In this document: piece after piece, positions 34,637 through 43,311 of the stretch | Position numbering within the stretch: position 1 is the first letter of the stretch | Layout of the letters: every line of letters starts with the position of its first letter | DNA from: Alphaproteobacteria bacterium | Lineage (GTDB): Bacteria > Pseudomonadota > Alphaproteobacteria > MPNO01 > UBA2964 | Length of the DNA stretch: 64,000 nt | NCBI GenBank assembly: GCA_012103315.1 | Contig: WLWZ01000009.1 | Span: 62,001-126,000 of the forward strand | Reading direction: 5' to 3' | Translations under genes and position numbers: made by a program | Notes under the pieces: model-generated | Databases searched by the model: none | Told to the model about the DNA's origin: nothing | The model's input: only the letters and a program-made list of their open reading frames with translations

Positions 34637-34641
34637 GCAGC
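34626..34641 (+). repeat. Hairpin GCTGCC-GTTA-GGCAGC at the PepSY gene stop
   Basis: A perfect 6-bp stem with a 4-base loop overlaps the PepSY gene stop codon and ends 14 bases before the response-regulator start. No T-run follows, so it is more likely an mRNA processing or translation-tuning structure than a terminator. Confidence 0.35.
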
Positions 34642-34654
34642 GTATCAAAAAGAG

Positions 34655-35332
34655 ATGCGGATACTCGTTGTAGAAGACGATAAAGATTTAAATCGCCAGC
34701 TCGCGTCAGCTCTACGGGATGAGCAATACTCCGTTGATGTCGCCTTTGATGGCGAGGAAGGTCATTTTCTCGGCGATATCGAACCCTATGATGCCGTTGT
34801 CCTTGATCTTGGGCTGCCGGAGCTCGATGGTGTGACCGTCCTGAAACGGTGGCGGGCTGACGGACGAACAATTCCGGTTCTTATTTTGACAGCACGTGAC
34901 GCCTGGTCCGAGAAAGTGGCGGGATTTGATGCTGGCGCGGATGATTATGTCACCAAGCCATTTCGCATTGAGGAAGTGCTGGCACGTCTGCGGGCACTTA
35001 TTCGACGGGCATCTGGTCATGCTGCTTCGGAACTTTCTTGTGGTGGCGTGGTTTTGGATGCTCGCGGTGGACGCATCACTGTCGATGGCGCGCCAGTGAC
35101 GTTGACGGCTCACGAGTTCAAGGTGATTTCCTATCTCATGCACCATCGCGATGAGGTGGTATCTCGAACCGAACTCACAGAACATATCTATGAGCAAGAC
35201 TTTGATCGGGACTCTAATACGATTGAAGTTTTTGTAGGCCGATTGCGCCGCAAGTTGCCCAAAGGTTTGATCCACACGGTTCGCGGACTTGGCTATCGCC
35301 TTGCTGAGCCTGAGTCGAATAATAAGGAATAG
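34655..35332 (+). CDS. OmpR/PhoP-family response regulator
   Basis: The 225-residue protein has a receiver domain (1-115) with acidic pocket VEDDKD, phosphoacceptor Asp51 in VVLDLGLPELDG, the Thr/Ser site in LILTARDA and Lys101 in VTKPF. A winged-helix effector follows (about 128-220; LTAHEFKVISYLMHH, then NTIEVFVGRLRRKL). It belongs to the PhoP/QseB/TctD side of the OmpR family, whose members bind direct hexamer repeats with 11-base periods, and such a repeat lies 650 bases upstream. It overlaps or directly abuts the histidine kinase gene. Confidence 0.95.
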   Translation: MRILVVEDDKDLNRQLASALRDEQYSVDVAFDGEEGHFLGDIEPYDAVVLDLGLPELDGVTVLKRWRADGRTIPVLILTARDAWSEKVAGFDAGADDYVTKPFRIEEVLARLRALIRRASGHAASELSCGGVVLDARGGRITVDGAPVTLTAHEFKVISYLMHHRDEVVSRTELTEHIYEQDFDRDSNTIEVFVGRLRRKLPKGLIHTVRGLGYRLAEPESNNKE

Positions 35333-35342
35333 GCGTCAGGAT

Positions 35343-36746
35343 TTGTCTTCCGCACCAGAAAAACAATCGCATACAGGACAATCAATTGCCGTTCGTTTGA
35401 TTGGTGCGGCGGGGCTATGGGTCGCGATTATGCTGATCGTTGGTGGGTTTTTGTTGTCCAACCTGTTTCGGGGTCCGTTGGAACAATCATTTGAACAACG
35501 CATGGAATTTCTTCTCGATAGTCTGATTGCCGCCGTTGAGGTCGGGCATAACCGTGAATTGTTCCAGCGCCAGAGTCTGGGTGAACCGCGATTTTTGCGT
35601 CAATACTCAGGTTGGTATTGGCAAATAGCAAGATTGGAAAATGGCAAAGTAATCGCCCGTTCGCGATCGATGTGGGATTTCGAACTGGCCGTCAGTGATG
35701 TTCATAAGGGTGTCTTGCGGCAGGTGTCACGAACCGAAGGACCTCTCGGACAAAGGTTACAATTGCTTGAAAAGCAAATTACCGTCGAAGGGATGGATGG
35801 TGCCTATCTATTTTCCGTCGCTGCTGACCGGCAAGACCTGATCGACACGGTTGATAGTTTTAATGTGACCTTAAGCTGGTCGCTTGGCGTTCTGTGGGTG
35901 GGACTGGTGCTCGCGGTGTTTCTCCAGGTTAGGTTTGGTTTGCTACCATTACAACGAATGCGTCGATCGCTTGCTGATATTCGGGAAGGTCGTGCTGAAC
36001 GGCTTACCGGCTCGTTTCCGAAGGAGGTTAGCTCGCTGGCGGAAGAGCTCAACGGTTTGTTGGACCACACCACTGAAGTGCTGGGACGGGCTCGGTCACA
36101 TGTCGGCAATTTGGCACATGCCTTAAAGACGCCGCTGGCCGTGCTTGGCAATGAGAGTGCCAGCCCAACCGATAAAATGCCGCACATTGTCGATGAGCAA
36201 ACGCAGCTAATGCGACGTCATGTTGATCATCATTTGGCACGCGCTCGGGCAATGGGGCAGGCACCTCTTCTGCGGGGACAAACTGCTTTGCTGCCGGTTT
36301 TGGGCGCCGTCGCCAGGACGTTGGAGAAGATCTACGCCCATGATGGTGTGAGCATCGTCGTTTCAGCGCCAGAAAGATTGACCTTTCGCGGCGAGCAGCA
36401 TGATCTTGAAGAAATGCTCGGTAATCTCGTCGACAATGCCTGCAAATGGGCCAAAAGCGAAGTTTCACTAACGGCAGAAGCATTATCGGAAGCTGGTAGT
36501 GGTGGCTTGCAAATTCGTTTGCAGATTGACGATGACGGACTAGGCGTTCCGGCTGAGAAGCGGGATGAAATTTTTAGGCGTGGCGAACGCGCTGATGAGT
36601 CCACGCCGGGCAGTGGCCTTGGGCTTTCAATCGTTCGTGATATCGCAACGCTTTATGGTGGCGATGTAGCGCTCAGTGACGCACCGTCTGGTGGCCTACG
36701 GGCCACCCTGGTTTTACCGGGAGCTGTTCTCTCGGAAATCACCTAA
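35343..36746 (+). CDS. Sensor histidine kinase (PhoQ/QseC-type)
   Basis: No ATG precedes the first membrane helix; possible starts are TTG at 35343, 35301 and 35289. TTG at 35343 avoids overlap with the regulator and is used here with low certainty. The roughly 467-residue protein has two membrane helices (GLWVAIMLIVGGFLLSNLF and WSLGVLWVGLVLAVFLQV) flanking a periplasmic sensor of about 130 residues, a HAMP linker, the H-box VGNLAHALKTPLAVLG, N-box LGNLVDNACKWA and G-boxes DDDGLGVP and GSGLGLSIVRDIA. It pairs with the upstream regulator. The gene converges with the minus-strand hydroxylase by a 4-base overlap. Confidence 0.9.
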   Translation: MSSAPEKQSHTGQSIAVRLIGAAGLWVAIMLIVGGFLLSNLFRGPLEQSFEQRMEFLLDSLIAAVEVGHNRELFQRQSLGEPRFLRQYSGWYWQIARLENGKVIARSRSMWDFELAVSDVHKGVLRQVSRTEGPLGQRLQLLEKQITVEGMDGAYLFSVAADRQDLIDTVDSFNVTLSWSLGVLWVGLVLAVFLQVRFGLLPLQRMRRSLADIREGRAERLTGSFPKEVSSLAEELNGLLDHTTEVLGRARSHVGNLAHALKTPLAVLGNESASPTDKMPHIVDEQTQLMRRHVDHHLARARAMGQAPLLRGQTALLPVLGAVARTLEKIYAHDGVSIVVSAPERLTFRGEQHDLEEMLGNLVDNACKWAKSEVSLTAEALSEAGSGGLQIRLQIDDDGLGVPAEKRDEIFRRGERADESTPGSGLGLSIVRDIATLYGGDVALSDAPSGGLRATLVLPGAVLSEIT

Positions 36747-39088
36747 CTTTTGCTATCCTGAATTGCTTGCCAGATACGGTGAGGGGTGGCGGGCATGTCT
36801 ATCTGCGTAACACCGATTGGCGCTAACGCATCTATAATGGCGTTGATCACAGCAGCCGGGGCTCCAGTTGTGCCGCCTTCACCAGCGCCCTTCGCCCCTA
36901 AAGAATTGGTCGGGCTCAACACTTCGTTCAACGTGCTGTCGAAAAACGGCAGATCCTCCGCCCGTGGTAAGGTGTAGTCCAGGAACGAACCTGACAATAA
37001 CTGGCCGGTCTCTGGGTCATAAACTGTGTGCTCATGCAACGCTTGGCCGATACCTTGGGCGACGGCACCCTGCGACTGACCATGCACGATCATTGGATTT
37101 ATTGCCCGCCCGACATCATCGACGACCGTAAAGGCAATGATTTCTATGGCACCCGTTTCCGGGTCGATTTCTACTTCGCAAACATGGCAGCCGTTGGGGT
37201 AGGTGACATCGTCGCTGTCATGCAAAGAGTCGCCGCCAAATTCACCTGCAGCGCTGTGTTCGGAACTCGTTTCGTCAACCGCACGGGCGACCTCAAACAT
37301 ACTGATAGAGCGATCTGTCCCGGTGATGAGGTAATGTCCGTCGATAAAGGAAATGTCTGCTGGTGCTGCTTCCAGTAACTCTGCGGCGACGCTGAGACCG
37401 GCCTTTATAGCTTTGTCTGATGCTTCTACCAATGCGGGTCCGGCCCGCACGATGCTCCGTGAGGCATTGGTACCGACACCTGTTTTGATGAGTTCAAAAT
37501 CTGACTCCACCATTTCGATGCAATCGATAGAGATGCCGAGTTGCTCAGCGATAATTTGTCGGAAGGTAGTTTCATGTCCTTGGCCCTGGGCGACCGATCC
37601 AGCACTAAACAGAACGGTTTCATCGCCCCGAATGGTAACGCTGCCATATTCCTTGGGGACTCCGCCGGCGCCTTCAATGTAATTACAGATGCCGATTCCC
37701 CTTAGCCTCCCGCGTCGGGCGGCTTCTTTTCGACGTTTCTCAAAGTCATCCCACGTTGCACGGGACAGTGCGGCGGCCATGTTCTCAACGTATTCGCCAC
37801 TGTCATAGGTTGAGCCAACCGGGCTGGTATAAGGCATAGCGTCTGGCGGCACAGCATTGCGCCGCCGCAATTCAACCCGGTCGAAACCGCTTTGCCGAGC
37901 AGCCTCATCGATTAGACGCTCTAGCGTATAGATTGCCTCGACCCGCCCAACACCGCGATAGGAAGCTATGGGAACGGTGTTGGTAAAAACGCCTGCGAGG
38001 TTGAGATGCACGACGGGCGTTTTATATATACCCGGCAGCATACGGGTGACATTGCGCAGCGCCGTAAACGGGGAGCTACCCGCCAGATACGCGCCCAAAC
38101 TACAAACACCGGAAACTTTGAGGGCGAGAAAGTCGCCGTCGGCGTTAAGTCCCAACGTACCGCGCATAACATAGTCGCGGCCCTGGTTCGCGGTCATAAA
38201 TTCTTCGGCCCGGGTCGCGAGCCATTTGATCGGGCGTTTCAATTTGCGCGCCGCCCACATCACAACGGCATATTCGGGGTAGGTGAAGGAACGGGATCCA
38301 AACCCACCACCGACATCACGGGAAATGACCCTGATATTTTCTGGGTCGACTCCTAACGTGTGGGAAAGACGGTCGCGGGTGACATGGACACCCTGGCAGC
38401 CAATATGGAGCGTAAACTTCTGAGTTTCTGCATCAAATTCGGCGAGAGCGCCACGCGGCTCTAGAAAGCAAATCACCACCCGGTTATCGACTACCTTAAC
38501 CGAGGCAACATGCTTCGCTTCTGCGAGCGCTTTGTCAGTGGCTGCTTCATCTCCGGCAACCCAGTCGAAACACGTGTTGTTCGGTGCTTCTGGCCACAGC
38601 TCTGGTTGGCCTTCATCCCGAGCAGCGACGGTGTCTGTGACGACCGGTAGTACGGAATATTCGATCTCAATCTTTTCGGCGGCCTCCGCTGCAATCTCCA
38701 GTGTTTCGGCGATGACGACAGCTACTGGATCCCCGACATGCCGAACGCGTTCGCGGGCCAGTGGGTAATAGGGTGGGCTCGGCATCGAGCTGCCGTCTTT
38801 GTTGGGATAGAGGGGACCGCGTTCGGCGACGTCAGAGGGAAGGACGTTGACGTTGCTAGTTTCGAGATCAGCTGCAGTATAAATAGCGACCACGCCGTTG
38901 GTTGCCCTAGCTGCGGATGTGTCGATATTGCTAAATTTGGCATGGGCGTGCGGCGAACGAACAAAGGCTGCGTGCAATTGCCCATCAAGATTATGGTCGT
39001 CGGTATAGCGGCCTTGTCCCGTGAGAAGTCGATGATCCTCCCAGCGGGGAATCCACGCGCCGATGCCGCTACTCTCATTTGCGCTCAT
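36743..39088 (-). CDS. Xanthine dehydrogenase family molybdopterin-binding subunit
   Basis: The 781-residue protein has the full large-subunit layout, with RWEDHRLLTGQGRYTDDHNLD at the start, DVGGGFGSRSFTYPEYAVV, active-site loop SYRGVGRVEAIYTLERL and the catalytic glutamate in GAKGAGEGGTTGAP. The loop type (YRGxGR) is that of form II CODH-like and N-heterocycle hydroxylases. No small [2Fe-2S] or FAD subunit genes are adjacent. It is divergent from the TauD-like gene at 39199 across a 110-base AT-rich gap. It shares overall layout with the proteins at 66 and 43312 but each has a different substrate loop, so different substrates are likely. Confidence 0.93.
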   Translation of the reverse strand: MSANESSGIGAWIPRWEDHRLLTGQGRYTDDHNLDGQLHAAFVRSPHAHAKFSNIDTSAARATNGVVAIYTAADLETSNVNVLPSDVAERGPLYPNKDGSSMPSPPYYPLARERVRHVGDPVAVVIAETLEIAAEAAEKIEIEYSVLPVVTDTVAARDEGQPELWPEAPNNTCFDWVAGDEAATDKALAEAKHVASVKVVDNRVVICFLEPRGALAEFDAETQKFTLHIGCQGVHVTRDRLSHTLGVDPENIRVISRDVGGGFGSRSFTYPEYAVVMWAARKLKRPIKWLATRAEEFMTANQGRDYVMRGTLGLNADGDFLALKVSGVCSLGAYLAGSSPFTALRNVTRMLPGIYKTPVVHLNLAGVFTNTVPIASYRGVGRVEAIYTLERLIDEAARQSGFDRVELRRRNAVPPDAMPYTSPVGSTYDSGEYVENMAAALSRATWDDFEKRRKEAARRGRLRGIGICNYIEGAGGVPKEYGSVTIRGDETVLFSAGSVAQGQGHETTFRQIIAEQLGISIDCIEMVESDFELIKTGVGTNASRSIVRAGPALVEASDKAIKAGLSVAAELLEAAPADISFIDGHYLITGTDRSISMFEVARAVDETSSEHSAAGEFGGDSLHDSDDVTYPNGCHVCEVEIDPETGAIEIIAFTVVDDVGRAINPMIVHGQSQGAVAQGIGQALHEHTVYDPETGQLLSGSFLDYTLPRAEDLPFFDSTLNEVLSPTNSLGAKGAGEGGTTGAPAAVINAIIDALAPIGVTQIDMPATPHRIWQAIQDSKS

Positions 39089-39198
39089 TCAATGCTCCCT
39101 GTCTCTTCTGACCATTCTCAACAGTTGTGCGATTTCACGGAAGGGGCATTGCGTAAAAAATTTGCTATAGTCACGGTAAAGATAACGATGAGTTCGCT

Positions 39199-40107
39199 AT
39201 GCCAATAACTGTTGAGAAACTGGGCCAGACATTTTTTGCCATTGTTCAGGGAGTCGATGCCCAAGAGCCAACGGTGTCAGAAGATATAAACGCGATCATC
39301 GATGCTATCGACGATTATGGTGTGTTGCTGTTTCCCGGACAAACACTGAATGAAGAACAGCACATGGCGTTTAGCCGTCAATTTGGCGAGCTCGAAGTGA
39401 CCTATCAGAAAGGCCGAAAGCGTCGCTTACGGGCGGAATTTGCTGATGCGTCAAATCTTGGGCCCGATGGTGAACTCCTCGCGCCGGATAGTGAACGGGC
39501 CAAATACAATAAGGCAAACCAGCTCTGGCATTCTGATGCGTCCTTTCGGGCAATTCCGTCAAAATACTCACTGCTCTATGCGGAAACCGCGGCGAGCAAA
39601 GATGGTGAAACGGAGTTTGCAGATGAGCGCGCTGGTTGGGATGCCCTAGACGACGAACGTAAGACACGCGCCGAGAAAATGGTCGCAGGTCATAGTTTGA
39701 TGACCTCGCGGATCAAAACCGGCTTTAAGACCTTCACCGCAGAAGAAGGGGTTTCACTTAAGCCCGTGCCACAGCCTGTGGTCCGAACCCATGACCCTAA
39801 AGGCCGCAAGAACCTGTTTTTGGGCTCGCATGCCGGTGAGGTTTTTGGTGAAGCGTTGGAAGAAGGTACCCAGTTTCTCGAAGAATTGTTGGCCCATACG
39901 ACGCAGCCACAATTTGTTTATCGCCATAAATGGACGGTGGGCGATCTTGTGATGTGGGACAACCGACGTGTTATGCACCGCGGTCGTTCTTGGGATGAAA
40001 GCGAGCGGCGCGTCATGCGGCGGACGACATTGGTCGGGGATGGGCCAACGGTGATCGATGGTCAGCCGATTAATGAGGCCGAGTACCTCCGCCAGGAAGC
40101 GTCCTAG
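39199..40107 (+). CDS. TauD/TfdA family 2-oxoglutarate-dependent dioxygenase
   Basis: The 302-residue protein is full length. Iron ligands are LWHSDASFRAIPSKYSLLYA (H-x-D) and the distal histidine in DNRRVMHRGRSWD, with arginines in SERRVMRRTTLVGD for 2-oxoglutarate. The spacing and LFPGQTLNEEQHMAFSRQFG resemble TfdA (2,4-D dioxygenase)-like enzymes more than taurine-specific TauD. It is divergent from a molybdopterin hydroxylase and overlaps the 3' end of the class II aldolase gene by 4 bases on the opposite strand. An aromatic or ether acid substrate is plausible but not shown. Confidence 0.92.
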   Translation: MPITVEKLGQTFFAIVQGVDAQEPTVSEDINAIIDAIDDYGVLLFPGQTLNEEQHMAFSRQFGELEVTYQKGRKRRLRAEFADASNLGPDGELLAPDSERAKYNKANQLWHSDASFRAIPSKYSLLYAETAASKDGETEFADERAGWDALDDERKTRAEKMVAGHSLMTSRIKTGFKTFTAEEGVSLKPVPQPVVRTHDPKGRKNLFLGSHAGEVFGEALEEGTQFLEELLAHTTQPQFVYRHKWTVGDLVMWDNRRVMHRGRSWDESERRVMRRTTLVGDGPTVIDGQPINEAEYLRQEAS

Positions 40108-40823
40108 TCTTTATAGCCTGACCGCATCACCCAATATTCCCAAGCACGATCAAGACCTAGAGGGCCCAGCTGGTTCACGTTGCACAGATCGACTTCTGCT
40201 GGCGTCAGGAAATCAATCTCACCGCCCAACAGTTTTGCCTGCATAGTCATCTTGGCGGTAGCTTGCAGATAGACCGCTGTCATAACGACTTCCTGAATAT
40301 TTCGTCGGGCACAAACACAGCCGTGACGTTTCATGAGAGCCGCCGCATTTTCGCTTAAGGTTGCCGCGAGATCGCGACCTTGCTCCATTGTGACAACGAG
40401 ATGATTGGTTTCGCCAAATTTATCGCGGATATCCCAGATCGGCACATGGGCTCCCATCGGCGCACTCATATGGAGTAGGGGACGGATGAGGGTATTCGTT
40501 GCGGCGAAGGGGATGACTTCCTGGGAGTGATTGTGAACAACAGAATTTACATCGGAACGAACTTCGTAGATGCCGCCATGAATGGCCCGCTCACCGTAAG
40601 GGGTTCGCCCTTTCAAATCACCAATCGGTTCGCCGTCGAGCCGAAATTCAACGATGTCATCCGTCGTAATCAATTCAGGGGCGCGCGAAATCGAAATGAA
40701 ATAGCTCTCAGGATTGTTTGGATTGCGGACGCTAATATGGCCGAACGCATCGACGACACCCTCCCGCGCTAGAATACGGTTTGCGATTACGAGATCGCGT
40801 ATTAGGGGTGTGACGTCTTCCAT
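40104..40823 (-). CDS. Class II aldolase/adducin family protein
   Basis: The 239-residue protein matches class II aldolases: FGHISVRNPNNPESYFIS near the N-terminus, the zinc ligand region VVHNHSQEVIPFA (H-x-H), and a third histidine in LMKRHGCVCARRN. Members cleave phosphorylated sugars or act as decarboxylating or hydroxy-acid aldolases; catabolic versions next to molybdenum hydroxylases can act on hydroxy-ring products. AGGAAG lies 8 bases before the ATG. It is downstream of, and probably co-transcribed with, the enamidase-like gene (22-base gap). Confidence 0.9.
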   Translation of the reverse strand: MEDVTPLIRDLVIANRILAREGVVDAFGHISVRNPNNPESYFISISRAPELITTDDIVEFRLDGEPIGDLKGRTPYGERAIHGGIYEVRSDVNSVVHNHSQEVIPFAATNTLIRPLLHMSAPMGAHVPIWDIRDKFGETNHLVVTMEQGRDLAATLSENAAALMKRHGCVCARRNIQEVVMTAVYLQATAKMTMQAKLLGGEIDFLTPAEVDLCNVNQLGPLGLDRAWEYWVMRSGYKD

Positions 40824-40845
40824 CGAGATCTTCCTTCTCTAATAC

Positions 40846-42036
40846 CTAGCAATAAGGACAGCCAGGACTGTCCATAAAATGGGCGATTTGCATGGGTGGT
40901 GGTGTTTGCTGGCTACGGGTCTCTACGATCACCTCGCCGTCAATAATTACGAATGAGATGCCCGGCAAGTCGCCATGCGCGATAGCGTCGCCCAGCGTTG
41001 TACCAGCTGAGCCTTTAACGGGTCCGGCAATGACCAAATCCGCCGGAGCCCCTTCTTTCAGAATACCAACATCTAAGCCGTGTGCTTTCGCGGTATTGCC
41101 GGTGGCGACAGCGATGGCTTCTCCCGGGCTCATCTCACATATAGAGGATAAGAACAGGATGTTTCGTAACATGCCGCGTGGGATCACACCCGTACCGCCC
41201 GGCGTGTCAGTGCCCATTGTCAGGCGATCCAGTCGACCCATTTCCATTAGTCGGTTCGCGACTAAATAGGTCGAACGATAGTTGTTCGATGAACACACTT
41301 CGAGGGCGAATTCGGTGTTGTCGACAAGTAAATCGAGATCCTCATCTGACATTGGTATCGGTCCACCAGAAACATGGGCAGCGATATCAGGCTGCAGCCA
41401 GGATAAGGTGTCGAACCCGCAAACCCGGCTTGACCCGGACCGAGAGACACCGCCGGTGTGTACTTTGGTTCGTATGCCACGTTCACGCGCCATCGCGGTG
41501 TAGCGAATGGCCTCTTCTTTATTGTCTTCAAGCGGGAAAAATATGAATTTCACGAGAATGGAGCCTGCGTCGGCGAGCCTGTTGAAATGGCTTTCATCCA
41601 TTCCCGGAACCAGCAAGCATGTTCCCGCATGCACTTTGACTCCACCCCAACGGACGCGACCGGTCGTTGCCCGCGCTACTTCGGCGAGCGATGTGACGAG
41701 GTCGGCGGTGAGGTTTTCATAGTCGAGTCCCGGCGTATGCAATTCGCCAGCGGAAATCATTGTCGTGCTGCCACCATGCATATAGTTGGTGATCCACCCG
41801 ATTGAATCTTGTGCTGGAGTCCATTCACCGAAAACCGGATGGATGTGACCGTCGACCAAACCGGGCAGAACCGCACAGCGCTCAGCGTCAATGGCTTTAT
41901 CGCATTCTATATCAGTGGGCGGGTTGAGAGATTTAATCTGATCGTTCTCGATCAACAGTGAGGACACGTCTGCCTCAGGTGACTTCAGGTCACCGGTAAA
42001 AAACTCGCCAATATTGCTGATCAGAGTTGTCGTCAC
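40846..42036 (-). CDS. Enamidase-like amidohydrolase
   Basis: GTG at 42036 is chosen with GAGG 6 bases upstream; the track's TTG at 42048 lacks one. The 396-residue protein resembles enamidase of nicotinate fermentation (6-oxo-1,4,5,6-tetrahydronicotinate hydrolysis): MHGGSTTMISAGELHTPG, VKVHAGTCLL, TKVHTGGVSRSGSS, MGTDTPGGTGVIPRGMLRNI and GDLPGISFVIIDGE follow that family closely as I recall it. Metal ligands are H-x-H in VDGHIHPVFGE, downstream histidines and the Asp of MGTD. It would open a reduced, hydroxylated N-ring, which fits the flanking molybdenum hydroxylases. It heads the unit with the class II aldolase. Confidence 0.85.
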   Translation of the reverse strand: MTTTLISNIGEFFTGDLKSPEADVSSLLIENDQIKSLNPPTDIECDKAIDAERCAVLPGLVDGHIHPVFGEWTPAQDSIGWITNYMHGGSTTMISAGELHTPGLDYENLTADLVTSLAEVARATTGRVRWGGVKVHAGTCLLVPGMDESHFNRLADAGSILVKFIFFPLEDNKEEAIRYTAMARERGIRTKVHTGGVSRSGSSRVCGFDTLSWLQPDIAAHVSGGPIPMSDEDLDLLVDNTEFALEVCSSNNYRSTYLVANRLMEMGRLDRLTMGTDTPGGTGVIPRGMLRNILFLSSICEMSPGEAIAVATGNTAKAHGLDVGILKEGAPADLVIAGPVKGSAGTTLGDAIAHGDLPGISFVIIDGEVIVETRSQQTPPPMQIAHFMDSPGCPYC

Positions 42037-42152
42037 GTTGCGCCTCAACTGTTTGTGTGAATAAAGCGTATCCTATGGTCCGCCCCTTGTCAGCGGGCGA
42101 ACGGCACGGCATCTTTCTGCTAAATAAAAGAGAGCGTTCTAGGGAGACAGGA

Positions 42153-43220
42153 ATGGTTGCTCGGGCACCACAAATCGACACTGTAATCAGTAATTTCACA
42201 CCACGATTTATCACCAGCGGTGTGCCGCTGGCTGATTTTCAGGAAGCCACTGATGGGCTGGTGAATTGGGAAGATTGGCTACCACGCTGGTCGGCACGCG
42301 CTGAGATTCACGAGGAGATGGGGCGTGAAGCGTTGGCATCTGGCAAAGGGATGAGTGCGGCTGATCATCTGACAACCGCAGCCCTCCTCTATCATTTCGC
42401 GAAATTTATGGCGGTGCAGTTCCCGGAAGACATGCGGGCGACTCATTCTAAAGCCGTTGAATGTCACCGTCTTGCCTTGCCACATATGGACCCACCGGGT
42501 GAACGGGTAGCGATCCCGTTTGAAGGGCATGAGCTATTTGGCAATCTTCGTAAACCTGTTGGCGTTGAAAATCCGCCGGTCGTGATCATGGTCCCTGGGC
42601 TGGAAGCAACTAAGGAAGAGATTTTTGGCTATACCCCGGCATTTCTGGCGCGCGGCATGGCGACCCTTCCCATCGATGGGCCGGGTCAGGGTGAAGCGGA
42701 ATATGACCTGCCCATCCGGGGCGACTACGAGGTCGTGGCGGCGGCGATTATTGACTGGATTGAAAGCCGTGATGATCTCGATGGCAATCGGGTTGGAATG
42801 TTTGGTGTCAGTCTAGGCGGGTATCATGCGCCACGTGCGGCATCGTTTGAAAAACGTATTAAGGCCTGTGTGGCGATTTCCGGTGCCTACGACTGGGCGG
42901 AGAACTGGGACAAGAAATCCGATCTCAATCGTGAAGTGTTCCGTATTCGATCCCATGCGGAAACGCTTGAAGAGGCACATGAGAACGGTAAGACGCTGAC
43001 GCTTAGGGAATGCGCAAAGAACATTACCTGCCCGATTTACATTATCGCTGGAGGGCTTGATAGGATCACTGCCGTAGAAGCGGCAAACCAGCTCGCAGCC
43101 GATGTATCTGGGCCAAAAATTGTATCAATTGTGGAGGACGGAAATCATGTCTGTCACAACCGTCCCTATAAAGTTCGGCCTCAAACGGCTGACTGGCTCG
43201 CGGAACATCTTGGCGCCTAA
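42153..43220 (+). CDS. Alpha/beta hydrolase (2,6-dihydroxypseudooxynicotine hydrolase-like)
   Basis: ATG at 42153 follows AGGGAGACAGGA; the track start at 42027 lies in the divergent promoter. The 355-residue protein has a helical cap (about 1-110) and a hydrolase core with nucleophile elbow GMFGVSLGGYHA, acid in IAGGLDRITA and histidine in EDGNHVCHN. IDGPGQGEAEYDLPIRGDYE matches the IDGPGQxE motif shared with the paralog at 18144. This subfamily includes the C-C hydrolase of nicotine breakdown. It is divergent from the enamidase and followed 92 bases later by a molybdopterin hydroxylase gene. Confidence 0.87.
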   Translation: MVARAPQIDTVISNFTPRFITSGVPLADFQEATDGLVNWEDWLPRWSARAEIHEEMGREALASGKGMSAADHLTTAALLYHFAKFMAVQFPEDMRATHSKAVECHRLALPHMDPPGERVAIPFEGHELFGNLRKPVGVENPPVVIMVPGLEATKEEIFGYTPAFLARGMATLPIDGPGQGEAEYDLPIRGDYEVVAAAIIDWIESRDDLDGNRVGMFGVSLGGYHAPRAASFEKRIKACVAISGAYDWAENWDKKSDLNREVFRIRSHAETLEEAHENGKTLTLRECAKNITCPIYIIAGGLDRITAVEAANQLAADVSGPKIVSIVEDGNHVCHNRPYKVRPQTADWLAEHLGA

Positions 43221-43278
43221 AATTTGATGCTCCGACTCCCGTTGACCGTCTGAGGTTGATCGGGCATGTAAGGGGCAA

Positions 43279-43296
43279 CCATACGCAACCGTATGG
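43279..43296. promoter_or_regulatory. 7-bp inverted repeat just upstream of the hydroxylase start
   Basis: CCATACG-CAAC-CGTATGG is a perfect 7-bp inverted repeat with a 4-base loop, ending 15 bases before the ATG at 43312 and just before its GGAGG ribosome binding site. It could be an operator or an mRNA hairpin that tunes translation. Confidence 0.45.
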
Positions 43297-43311
43297 ACAT
43301 GGAGGAATGAG

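Noticed and set aside
39089-39198. TATAGT as a -10 element in the divergent hydroxylase/TauD-like promoter region
   Set aside because: No acceptable -35 element lies at the right distance; a promoter must exist in the region but cannot be placed.
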